A stretch of 64,000 nucleotides of DNA. Source: Chelonoidis abingdonii. Taxonomy: Eukaryota > Chordata > Testudines > Testudinidae. The stretch is from the NCBI RefSeq assembly GCF_003597395.2, contig NC_133771.1, positions 129,673,158 through 129,737,157 of the forward strand. The letters run 5' to 3'. Shown here piece by piece: positions 46,020-55,998 of the stretch. The notes below the pieces were generated by a model, which ran no database searches, had not been told where the DNA came from, and saw only the letters and a program-made list of their open reading frames with translations. The position numbers and the translations under genes are program-made. Within the stretch, counting starts at the first letter, position 1; the number at the start of each line of letters is the position of its first letter.

Positions 46020-47033
46020 ATGCCTGGAGATTCTGAATTGCTATTACAAAAAGTGCCCCTCTGTATTTCTGTTCTTCCAGCAGCCTCCTGAAGCTTAGAT
46101 CAACCCTCACAACCTACCCGCTTCCCAACAGCAAACACTGTCTTTAAGATGAATAGATTAAACATGCAAAAGAGATGAGAAAACCAGGGAAGTCCTCTAC
46201 AAGGTATGGTACTCACTAGGAGTCTGATCTAAAGACCACCAAGGTCTGGAACTTTTTCCATTTGCTTTACTGGGCTTTGGGCCAGGCTTTCAGTGCCCCC
46301 CCCCCGATCCAGTTAAGTTCCCAACTTTGATCTCATTCCTTAAAAACAGGCGCCAAAGCAGCACAAACAAGCTCATCATCATGTTTTCTGGTACCATCTG
46401 CCTGTTGCAAGACTTCTCTGGTGACAGCGAAAACCAGAGATACAATGGAGTGAAGGTGATGCAATACCATTTATTCAAACAAACTGCACATAAAACAGAC
46501 TACAAGGGTCCTTTGTGACCCAGCAACACCTGAAGACTAAATCAATTTTCAGTCCTGAAACTTGTATGTTATAACTGTTTTTGTTTGTCCCGTAACAATC
46601 ACCATGTTATCTAGCTCAGTGGTCTCCAATCATTTTGTGGAACTATACCAGCTTCAGAGCTCAGGTTTTCCATCAGACATTCCTATCCAATCCCATTTAG
46701 TTGAATAGCTCAGCTATAAGCAATGGAAAATTGGAGCCCATAAACCTAATTATTCCAGCCATTGCTAAAATATTTACCCGTTCAGTTGTATATGCTCAGC
46801 CTTAATCGAATGTGTGCTTCTCCAAGCTCAGGTTTCAGTTATTTTATACTCTATTACAGAAGACAGTAGAAATATAAAGACGACATGATGGGAACACTGG
46901 AGTGCCCAGGAGCCAGGACAGAGACTCATTAAATAAGAGAGAGAGAGAGGGAAGCTAGAGAAGGATAAGAGAATGAAGTACAAGCACTAGTGCCCTTACA
47001 AGCGGAGGAGAAGCATTAATTCTCTATACTTTC
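46020..47033. other. No gene recognised; (GA)n at 46938-46950
   Basis: Includes a C-run near 46297-46305 and a short GA microsatellite. No repeat ends. Confidence 0.4.
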
Positions 47034-47095
47034 CCAGGCCTTGGCTACACTTGTAAGTTGCAGCGCTGGTGATGGGGTTACAGCGCTGCAACTCA

Positions 47096-49038
47096 GGCCT
47101 GGTCTACACTACGCGTTTAAATCGATTTAAAGAGCGTTAAATCGATTTAACGCTGTACTCGTCCACACTACAACGCCCTTTATATCGATATAAAGGGCTC
47201 TTTAAATCGATTTCTGTACTCCACCCCGACGAGAGGAGTAGCACTAAATCGATATTAACATTCGGATTACGGTTAGAGTGTGGGAAGAATCGACGTTATT
47301 GGCCTCCGGGCGGTATCCCCAGTGCATCCACTGACCGTTCTGGACAGCAATCTGAACCCAGATGCAGCGGCGAGGTAAACAGGAAAGCCCCGCGAATTTT
47401 GAATACATTTCCTGTTTGCCCAGCGTGGAGCTCTGATCAACAGGGGCGATGCAGTCTCAAATCCAACACAGCTCGCAGGACCGTCGAAGGGAAGATACTG
47501 ATCTGATCGTGTATGGGGAGAGACAAATCTGTTGTATCAGGGCTCGTTAAGAACATGAATGCAAAGGTTGAAAAAAAATCTCCAGATACACGTGCTGCGT
47601 GCAGCGTAACGGGAAGCCAGAGACTCAAATGGACGCTCATAGATGGAGGGATACTGAGGACTCCAGCTACTCACAGTCCACAGCAGATCTCTGAAAAGTA
47701 TTTGCATTCTTGTGACTCCAATGCTGTAGGTTCAAACACAGTGTCTGGTGGTCAGGGAATAGCTCCTCAGTTTCCCCCCCACACACATATGTAAAGGAAA
47801 AGGGAAGAAAAATATTTTGACTTCTTTCAATGTCACCTAGTGACGAATGCTGCTGAGTAGACGCGATGCTGCAGCAGTGAAGAGCAGTATCCGCTCCTCT
47901 CCCTCCCCGTGGTAGACAGTACAATATGATTGATATACTCGTCGGCATCAGCCGTGAGTGCTCCTGGCTGGCCTTCAGGTGTGAGGCTGGCCGGGGGTGC
48001 CTGGTAAAAATGGAATGACTCCAGTTACTCCCAGTAGATGTACAGAAAGGCTGTACTATCTTCATCATAGAAACTGGAGCTGAGCTTCATCGGCCCCTCT
48101 TTCCTGCGGTAAAGAAAAGATCTGTACTGCCTGATGTCATAGCCCTGGGAGGACTGCCTCCCCCTATTTATCTCACTAACAGTCTCTGTTTCTTATCCTG
48201 CATTCTTAATACTTCATGACACAAAATGAGAGGGGAACTGCCAAGGTAGCCAGAGCTGATGGGGAGGGGGAAGCCGGGTGGGTTGTTGCAGGGCACCTCC
48301 CTGTGAATACTGACAGTGAGCAGCGTGCTCTGAACACTGGTCCTCTAATAACACTTGCCCCTTATTTCTAGCAGGACTGACTCTATTTTTAGAAACCATA
48401 AGGGAGGGATTGACTCAGTCCAAGTGAGTCAATCCCAATTTTGCTTTGCGTGCGCCCCACCGATTCAGCCAGGGCACTCATGATAGCAGCGGACAGTACA
48501 GAGAGGGAGAGATAACTGTCATTACTCATTGCCAGTTTTCTCTCGGCAAGTAGACGGTACAAGAATAAACCGGTACCATCTCTGCTATCATTGCAAATGC
48601 AGTGAATGCTGCTCGTGTGCGCTGGAGTATCGCCTCTCTGTCCGTGGCAATCCAGTCAACACATACGGTGCCGGAAAAAAAGCTGAACGGGCTCCATGGT
48701 TGCGTACTATGGCGTCTGCCAGGCAATCCAGGAAAAGTGGCGCGAAAGATTGTCAGCTATATTTTCCCGGAGGAAGGAATGTCTACACATTACCCAGAAC
48801 ACCACCCGGCAATATGATTCAACCCAGAATTCCAAGGGGCGGGGGAGACTGTGGGAATATGGGATAGTACGGAGGAGACCACAATGCAATGCTTAGAAAT
48901 TGACGTTAGCCTCGGACCATGGACGCACAACGCTGAATTACGTGTCCTAGTGTGGCCGCATGAAATCGAATTTATAATATCAGTTTTATAAAACCGTTTT
49001 AGCTAATTCGATATTATACCCGTAGTGTAGACGTGGCC
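47096..49038 (+). mobile_element. 1.9-kb Harbinger-type element nested in the larger one
   Basis: Starts GGCCTGGTCTACACTACG and ends CGTAGTGTAGACGTGGCC, 16 of 18 matching as inverted repeats. The flanks are TCA (47093-47095, 49039-49041). Same family as 5116-7458: it shares the ATCGAT-centred palindrome, 'ccccgacgagaggagtagca', 'aatccacacagctc'-type sequence and 'ggcgggggagactg.gggaa' near the right end. It has a very eroded SANT-like region near 47480-47580 and no transposase. It is younger than the host element. Confidence 0.85.
47175..47198. repeat. Perfect 24-bp palindrome, second copy
   Basis: Identical in sequence to the palindrome at 5195-5218. Two further palindromes with ATCGAT centres (TTTAAATCGATTTAAA at 47116-47131, and TTAAATCGATTTAA at 47137-47150) precede it in this copy. 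Confidence 0.75.
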
Positions 49039-49357
49039 TCACTCGCTGTCCACACTACAAGCCAGCACAGCGCTTGAAACTCCTGGCTGCAGCGTCTGTA
49101 CTCCTCGGGCTTCGGGTGTAGCGAATATCCAGCGCTGTGTGATGCATCGCTGCTCATCAGGTGTGGACACTACCAGCGCTGTAATTGCCCTCCAGGGTAT
49201 TAGGGGTATCCCAGCATACCTTTTCAGCTCTCCTGGTCATTGTTTCGCACTCCACTGCCCTGGCTCAGGTGACCTCCCTTTATTGCCCTAGAAATTTTAA
49301 AAATCCCCTTCCTGTTTGCTCAGCAGGCGTGGAGTCAATCAATTCAATCATCTGACC

Positions 49358-49815
49358 ATGCCTCCGCGCCCCAAACGAGCCCAGCATGGACCAATGCGAG
49401 CTGCAGGACCTCAGTGTGTTGGGGTGGGAAGCTGTGCAGTCACAGCTGCGCTCCAGCCATAGAAACTATGATACCTACGGCCAGATATCAAGTCCATGCA
49501 GCATAGGGGCCATGACGGACGCCTGTGCAGTGCAGGTTAAAGCAAAGGAGCTGCGGAGTGCTATTTCAAAGCACGTGAGGGAAACTGGCACTCAGGTGCT
49601 GCCTTCATGACTGCCATTTTTACAACAAGCTGATGCGATACTGGGTGTGACCCCACTGCCAACTGAGGACGACGATGGACACTTCAGAGCGGGCAAGAGA
49701 GGGGAGGGTGAGAGAACCGAGAGTGAGACAGTGAGAGACACCGCCGGAGTCCCAGGAGCATGCAGCCAGGAGCTCTTCAGCAGCACAGCCAGGAAGAAGC
49801 TGCCATTCGGCTAGC
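49358..49815 (+). pseudogene. SANT/Myb-like Harbinger protein, frameshifted
   Basis: The start codon at 49358 opens MPPRPKRA; a frameshift a few codons later moves the reading frame, which then gives ELQDLSVLGWEAVQSQLRSS and HRNYDTYGQIS (49396-49488). Another shift follows and VKAKELRSA appears (49531-49557). Next comes an acidic, Glu/Arg/Ser-rich stretch with TMDTSERG-like and PGACSQELFSS pieces (49670-49790). The helix pattern is that of the Myb/SANT-like DNA-binding domain of Harbinger accessory proteins, which bind subterminal sites and bring the transposase to them. At least three frame changes make it a pseudogene in this sequence. Confidence 0.75.
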
Positions 49816-51280
49816 CGCTGGAACTTGGTAGTGAAGAACAGCAGAGGAGACTGTTCCTGTAAGAAGTTTTATATGTAAGGGATGAAATGTTTTTGGGAGG
49901 AGGGGGGTTGGTTATGGTGCCTGCAAGCATGCCTAGATTGGATATAGCCCATGATTTGGTTATCACGTCGTGGTAATCGCCCTCTGTAATCTCTGCAAAA
50001 TTTCAGCCAGAGTGTGGCAATGCGCTTCCATAAGTTTATAGGAGAGCACCGTGTTCCTGTCCAGTCAGGCTAACGCGTCTGCGCCACGCGGTGAGGGGTG
50101 GGGACCAATTGCTGAACACAAGCAAGCTGCATAGGGACCAGGTGGAAGCCACATAGCTGTAGAGACCTCCACTCTTCCCAGTGCACGGAGCACGAGATAT
50201 CTGGGAGATAAAATCCTGTGGAAAATGCACGGGTAACAGATCAGTGCAGTATCCCCCTAGCTTTTTTGCTTTCCCCAATGCACAGAAACCCAGTGGATCC
50301 AAGTCATACAGCCCCCCTTCCAGGGAGCCCGGTGTGCAAGCTGGCCGGAGTAACTGCTGTGGCGATGTGGGTGTAGGGTTCAGTGCAGTATCCCTAGCTG
50401 CTACCTGCTTTCCCAATGCAAGAAAACCCTGTGATCCTGAGGTACTCACCATTCTCTTGATGCTGTGCTGTGGCCTCTGGGTCTATCCGCTATGTGTAAA
50501 TGACTACACAAAAGTCTACAAACCCCTTGAGTGTGATTATAAACAATGGAGCCTCTGTAGTAAGTGTTTCTATCTCTCTGTTTTTTTATGTGTCCTTGAA
50601 TCCGACGCATTTACACGGACTTCTGAGAGAACTGCAGAGTTTACGGCGAAAGCCAAGGAAAAGCAAAGGAGGCTAGTGAAAAAGCAGTTATGAATCTGTA
50701 TTCCAGAGATAATAAGAGGCTGCGGAATGGAGGGAACAGAAAGCAGGAAAAAAGAACGGCTAACAACAGAAAGGAATTGGCTGTCAAGAGACACAAACCG
50801 GCTGATAGCGTCCTGGAGCGCCAAACGACTGTATGCAGTCAATGGTAGCCATGCAGGCAGAGCACTACCGTCTTCTCCCCCCATCCAAAGCTCTCTCCAT
50901 GTGTGCCCACTGTCTTCCTCAAAACCCCTTCTCCAGCATCTGGTTTCCACACCACCAGTTGCCCCAACCCTGTACGTTCACTACCAGCCCTGACAACTAC
51001 GACTTACCCTAGCACTCAACCACCCATACACACTCTCATATTAATCCTGAAGTGCAGCAGGCTTGCCACAGCACTCCAGGCAGCACATCAAACCTATAAC
51101 TTACAGTTCAGCACCTCCCCCCCGCGTTTTCTGTACTATATTTTTAATAAAGGATCTTGTCTTTTTAAAACAGTTTTATTATTAACAGAAGTGAAACATA
51201 CATTACCACAAGGAAAGCAGGCACTGCAAATCATGTAACCTGCACATCACTCCTGTGCAAGCCACAACATTACTGTTGGC
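49816..51280 (+). other. Harbinger internal region between the two genes
   Basis: The longest plus ORF here is 50181-50693 (170 codons). Only its end, FTRTSERTAEFTAKAKEKQRR, listed in two parts (FTRTSERTAEF, TAKAKEKQRR), looks protein-like: charged and probably helical, possibly a C-terminal exon of the SANT-like protein. The following 50700-51060 in other frames is Asn/Arg-rich, then Pro/Thr-rich. AATAAA at 51147-51152 follows and could end the plus-strand transcript. Function of this stretch is not established. Confidence 0.4.
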
Positions 51281-51286
51281 TTCAGC

Positions 51287-52323
51287 TCAAAATTGCTCCC
51301 TAAGGCCCCTAATCCTTGAAGCCTGTCTGGGCCTCTCTATTAGCCCTAGCCCTGCTCTCTGGCTGTGCAAATTCAGCCTCCAGGCGCTGAACCTCGGAGG
51401 TCCATTCGTCCCTGAATGTTTCACCCTTCCCTTCACAAATATTATGGAGGGTACAGCACGCACGGATCTAACCGCAGGATGCTCCTTTCCCCCAAGTCTA
51501 GCTCCCCGTAGACACACCTCTCCACGCGCTTTTAAATGGCCAAAAGCACACTCCACAGTCATTCTGCACCGGCTCAGCCTGTAGTTGAACCAGTCCCTTG
51601 CTCCTGTCAAGCTTCCCTGTATATGGTTTCATGAGCCAAGGCATAACGGGTAAGCGGGGTTCCAAGGATCACAATGGCATTTCACATCACCCACTGTGAT
51701 CTTCTGGTCTGGGAAAAGATCCCAGCCTGCAGCTTCCTGAACAGGCCACTGTTCCGAAAGATGCGTGCATCATGCACTTTCCAGGCCAGGCCTGTGTAGA
51801 TCAGTGAAACGCCCACAGTGATCCACAAGCGCCTGGAACGAACCATAGAGAAATACCCCTTCCGATTAATGTATTCGGATGCCTGGTGGGGTGGGGCCAG
51901 ATAGTAGAATATGCGTCCCATCTATCACCCTCCGCAGATAGGAAACCGATTTGTGCAAAGCCATCCAGAATGTCCTGCACATTCCCCAGAGTCACGCTTC
52001 TTCTTAGCAGATGCGATTAATGGCACTGCACATTGCATCACACCATTCCAACGGTCGACTTTTCCCACTCCAAAACTGGTTCGCGACCGATCGGTAGCTG
52101 TCTGGAGTTGCCAGCTTCAGACTGCAATAGCCACCCGCTTCTCCACTGACAGGGCCAGCTCTCAGTCTCGTGTCCTTGCCCGCAGGTTGGGGAGAGCTCA
52201 GCACACCAGTCCATGAAAGTGGCTTTTTCATCGAAAGTTCTGCAGCCACTGCTCATCATCCCATATTTGCAGGACGATGTGATCCCACCACTCAGTGCTG
52301 TTTCCCGAGCCTAAAGGCGGCAT
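51287..52323 (-). pseudogene. Harbinger (PIF-type) DDE transposase, frameshifted
   Basis: Read on the minus strand from the ATG at 52323: MPPLGSGNSTEWWDHIVLQI, then ATFMDWCAELSP (about 52215), KLATPDSYRSVANQF (about 52110), LGNVQDILDGFAQIGF (about 51990-51945), VIDGTH with the first catalytic Asp (about 51920), APPHQASEYINRKGYFSMV, WKVHDARIFRNSGLF with the second Asp (about 51775), and NYRLSRCRMTVECAFGHLKA with the catalytic Glu (51535-51590). It ends at a stop at 51287-51289. All three DDE residues are encoded, but in different frames: at least five frameshifts separate the blocks. About 345 codons, near the usual length for a Harbinger transposase. Confidence 0.85.
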
Positions 52324-52698
52324 TCCACGCTGCTGAGCACGTCCGTTACTGCCAGAAGCAATTTAGTGTCAGGAGCGTCAGCCAAATCTATTTCATCGTC
52401 TGACTCCTTACTGTCACTTTGGAGGCTGAAGGAATAGCTCAACTGCCAAACGTGATGTGTTGGCAACAGTCATCAGCACAGTCCTCAGCAAATCGGGCTC
52501 CATTTCTATCAGAAATCATGCGACACGACTCACAATGGCACCAAAACGGCTGCAAAGGAAGCAATGCACCATGGGGCGTTGGGACAGGGACGCGGGAAAG
52601 GAATGACCCGCACCCTTCCGTCCCCTTCCCACAACCCACAGCGCCGAAATGGGACGAGGTGCCCGGTGGGATAGCTGCCCACAATGCACCACTCCCAA

Positions 52699-52815
52699 CA
52701 GCGCTGCAACTGCTGCAAATGTGGCCACACTGCAGCGCTGGTAGCTGTAAGTGTGGCCACACTGCAGCGCTGGTCTTACACAGCTGTACGACCACAGCTG
52801 TAACTCCCAGCGCTG
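52699..52815. repeat. Right-end cluster of four CAGCGCTG palindromes
   Basis: Exact CAGCGCTG at 52699, 52733, 52765 and 52808. Two of them sit in a near-perfect tandem unit (gtggccacactgcagcgctgg, in parts) repeated at 32-bp spacing. The left end of the same transposon has four exact copies (47061, 47081, 49130, 49174), the first two forming a hairpin with arms 47057-47068 and 47081-47092. Possible binding sites for the element's own SANT protein or transposase. Confidence 0.6.
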
Positions 52816-52843
52816 CACATTTCCGAGTGTAGCCAAGCCCCCA

Positions 52844-53690
52844 GTCTCCTTTAAGATTCCATGTACCTATCAGTGTTCTCTGAATACCCTACTATTATGA
52901 GCCTCTCCAAATGCATGACACTTTTCTTGGCAAAACTAGAGTGCCAAGGGATCTGACTGGACTTGGCAACACTGAGTCCATATATAGCAGCTTTTTAGAA
53001 AAGAAAACAGAGAGAGAGGAAAAGGTTCCTCTAATATATTGGAAGGCTCCTGTTTCTTTGAAGCTTCTCTGGCCCATTCTTTTGTTTTGCTTTTTAATAT
53101 TGGGTGCCCAATTAATTACTTGGGATTTTGTATGATTCTGCTTAACAAACAACATTATTTTCTTGGCAGGGCACATCCCATTAGTGATTGATCGTAAGAG
53201 CCTAGGAAATGAAGCTTTAAGTACTTTATCAGCTTCCTGCCCTTCCTTTGAATGACAGCCCATAATCATTAAAAAAACCACCCTTGGCATTAAAATGATT
53301 TATTTTAATTTAAACAGCTATTACTTTAATTAAACACACTTTACTCCTCTTGAAAGTGACAAAGTACTTCTCTGAAGCCCTCTATCACTCTATTTATCAT
53401 ACAATTTCAATGGAACAGCACGTCCCTTCTCCCAGACCACTTTACCATGGAATTTCAGTTTTGCTCTGAAGAGAAAAATACCCAGGGGAAACAATAAGGG
53501 GCCAGGATCATCTCAGATGGAACTTCAGCAATGTCAATGGAGATGAATCTGGATCATTGGTTTGAAACAGGAAACAAACCAAAGCAGCAAAGTGTGAATC
53601 CAAATCTGTATATAAGCTTTCTCAAAGCTCAGGAATATTCACATCCAGAGTTTTGGCTTAGATGGAATCTCCTCATCATAGGTAGGTGAA
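52844..53690. other. No gene or repeat recognised
   Basis: Includes a 131-codon minus ORF (52895-53290) with no recognised motif; likely chance in AT-rich DNA. Confidence 0.35.
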
Positions 53691-53694
53691 GAAT

Positions 53695-53790
53695 CTAAAC
53701 CTCACTATTACTATTATGTAACATTTATATTGCACTAGTGCCTAGACGCCTGCCGGACCCCATTGTGCGAGCAATGGAGCAAGATGATTC
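53695..53790 (+). repeat. Old interspersed repeat fragment
   Basis: 'ttatattgcactagtgcctag' and 'ggaccccattgtgcgagc' resemble the start of the ancient repeat whose next section is seen at 12355-12455. Confidence 0.45.
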
Positions 53791-53794
53791 AGCT

Positions 53795-54998
53795 AAATTA
53801 AGAACCCAAATATCAAAACTAATATTTTTTTCTAAATTCAAAGAAGTCCATTACATTTTAACTTTCACAGGTACACAATTCTGTAACTGCTGGTTTTGAC
53901 AAGGTCTCGAAACACAAATATTGTAAAAAAGGCAATTCTCATAATATTACCATCCAAGCAGAAACCAGCTAGTACTGAAAGTCCAATTCTCCTCTCACTT
54001 ATTCCTGGACAAATCAGGAGTAACTCCACTGCAGTCCATGGAGATAATTTGTAAAATACTAGTATTTTACAGGGACTAGAATCAAATAATTACCAGAAAA
54101 ACCTCACCACCTCACCTTTCTATATATTTGCTTCTTTTGTAGACATAAAGACACGTTAGCATTTTCAAAATGTTCAGTTCACTCCTTTTAACATTATCAT
54201 GAGTCAGCATTTTGGGGGGTTGATTCAGGACCAAGAAGGCAAAGAGCCAGAAGGAAGGTTCTTCAATAGTACGTTTAGACCAGCATGCAACAGGGAAGAC
54301 TACACATCTCATAAGAAAAACAGATTTTGTCATATTATCAGCCTAATTTACAGCCTCATGGAGTTGGAAGAGTTTGGTTAAACCTGACAAGCATCCAAAC
54401 TATTGTGTGGCTGTTCTAATCACATCAGAATGCCAGAAGTTTGAGCTTCACCCATTCAAAGTCTCATGAGAAAGACTGTTCTCATGAAAATTCTACCCCA
54501 ATTGCCTGGATAGGTGTCTGAGTTTTTCAATGCTCGATAGAACAGAAACTTTTCAGGTTCACCCTTTGTTTATTATTTATTTAGCAGTATTTACACACAG
54601 TTGAAGTTGGCTATAGCATTAGTATGTGAATATAGAGAGGAGAGAAAGAAAAAACCAAGTATAGACAGTATTATATTATACTATTAATAAAAGAGGACCA
54701 TGAAATGAGAATACAATTCCTATGTAGGAGGACACAGGGATGAGTCACACTTGTTTGAAAAGTTCAGATGGTTCCTAAAATGGCTCCAGTTATCCTTGCC
54801 TACACATGTATATGGTGCACAATTTATTACCCTTGAATTGTCTACTGCAATACACATTTCCACCAAGGATCAGTACCAGTGAACATTCTCACTGGGGAGG
54901 ACGGAGGGCTGTTAAGGGTTCTTCTTGGCTCAGAAGTTACTTTTATGTCCTGCAATATACACCTTAGAAGCTATTGATATTCATTTTGTCTCCAGTTA
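53795..54998. other. No gene or repeat recognised
   Basis: AT-rich non-coding sequence. Confidence 0.4.
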
Positions 54999-55002
54999 AA
55001 GC

Positions 55003-55560
55003 ATAAGAACAGCCATAATGGGTTAGACCAATGGTCTATCTAGCCCAAGATCCTGTCTTCCAACAGTGTTCAATGCCAGGTGCTTCAGAGGGAATGAACA
55101 GAACAGGAAAATTAGCAAGTGACCCATCCCCTATCGTCCATTCCCTGCATCTGGCCATCAGAGGCTAGAGACACCCAGAGCATAGGGTTGCATCCCTAAC
55201 CGTCCTGGCTAATAGCCATTGATGGACTTATCCTCCATGAACTTATCCAATTTGTTTTTGAACTCTGTTATAGTTTTGTGAGATCCCTTTGTAACCCTTC
55301 GCAGTCTGCTTTGGACTTAACTATCTTGAGCAGTTTTGCATCATCTGCAAATTTTGCCACCTCACTGTTCATTTATGAATATGTTGAATAGGACTGGTCC
55401 CAGTATAGACTCCTGGGGAACATCACTATTTACCTCTCTCCATTCTGAAAACTGATCATTTATTCCTATCCTTTGTCTTTTATCTTTTAACCAGTTACCG
55501 ATCCATGAGAGGACCTTCCCTCTTATACCATGACGGTTTAATTTGCTTGAGAGCAGTCAT
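55003..55560 (-). mobile_element. CR1 LINE 3' fragment with internal deletion
   Basis: The plus strand shows the reverse complement of the CR1 3' end ('cataagaacagccataatggg', 'caatggtctatctagccca'), running to 'gaactctgttatag'. It then jumps directly to 'ttttgtgagatccctttg', a region that in the 21.9-kb copy lies about 500 bp further on (22878). It continues to 'gatccatgagaggacc'. The RT part is non-coding. Confidence 0.8.
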
Positions 55561-55700
55561 GTGATACTATAAGAAAGGAAAACTGTCTATCTATGGCATT
55601 TATAGAACAATGTGAGAAAGATCCCAACAGAAAAAAAAGGAAAACCAAGCTAAAAATAGTTCAAACAGTGATATCCAGTTTAAATACATAAAAACACTAA

Positions 55701-55995
55701 GGGCAGGTCTACGCTACCGTGCTAAGTCGGCCCAAATTACACAACTCCAGCTACATGAATAACGTAGCTGGAGTCAACATAGCTTAGGTCAACCTTTTGA
55801 GGTATCTACACCATGCTGGATAGACGAGAGAAACTCTCCTATCAACTTCCCTTATGCTTCTCATTCTGGTGGAGTACCGGAGTTGATCGGAGAGCAATCG
55901 GCAGTTTATTTAGCAGGTATTCACTAGATCCGCTAAATTGACTCCTGGTGGATCGATCGCCGCATGTTGATCCCCCAGTAAGTGGAGACAAGCCC
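55701..55995. mobile_element. Harbinger-type MITE, 295 bp, TSD TAA
   Basis: The ends GGGCAGGTCTACGCTACCG and AGTGGAGACAAGCCC are inverted repeats, and TAA flanks both sides (55698-55700, 55996-55998). Internal palindromes include 'ccagctac..gaataacgtagctgg' and 'gatccgctaaattgactcc' opposite 'gatcgatcgcc'. It is the best preserved small MITE in the window and supports assigning the others to Harbinger. No coding capacity. Confidence 0.8.
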
Positions 55996-55998
55996 TAA

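Larger units (their letters stand above)
47037..52840 (+). mobile_element. Two-gene Harbinger (PIF) transposon, split by a nested element
   Basis: The left end GGCCTTGGCTACACT and the right end AGTGTAGCCAAGCCC are inverted repeats (one mismatch in 15), flanked by CCA (47034-47036, 52841-52843). Without the nested 47096-49038 element the transposon is about 3.86 kb, full-length for a Harbinger with two genes. It carries a SANT/Myb-like gene on the plus strand (from 49358) and a DDE transposase on the minus strand (to 51287), convergent. Both are broken by frameshifts. Palindromic CAGCGCTG octamers cluster near both ends. Confidence 0.85.

Noticed and set aside
46617..46780. 'ctcagtggtctccaat' as a tRNA-derived SINE A-box
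   Set aside because: No B-box, tail or TSD follows; no tRNA-derived turtle SINE was found anywhere in the window.
50181..50693. 170-codon ORF as a host gene
   Set aside because: It lies wholly inside the Harbinger transposon between its two genes; only the last ~25 residues look protein-like.
52439..52836. ORFs of 76-137 codons on both strands near 52.4-52.8 kb
   Set aside because: They overlap the Harbinger right end with its CAGCGCTG and GTGGCCACAC repeats and have repetitive composition.
52895..53290. 131-codon minus-strand ORF
   Set aside because: Lys/Asn-rich translation of AT-rich DNA, no motif, just outside the transposon.
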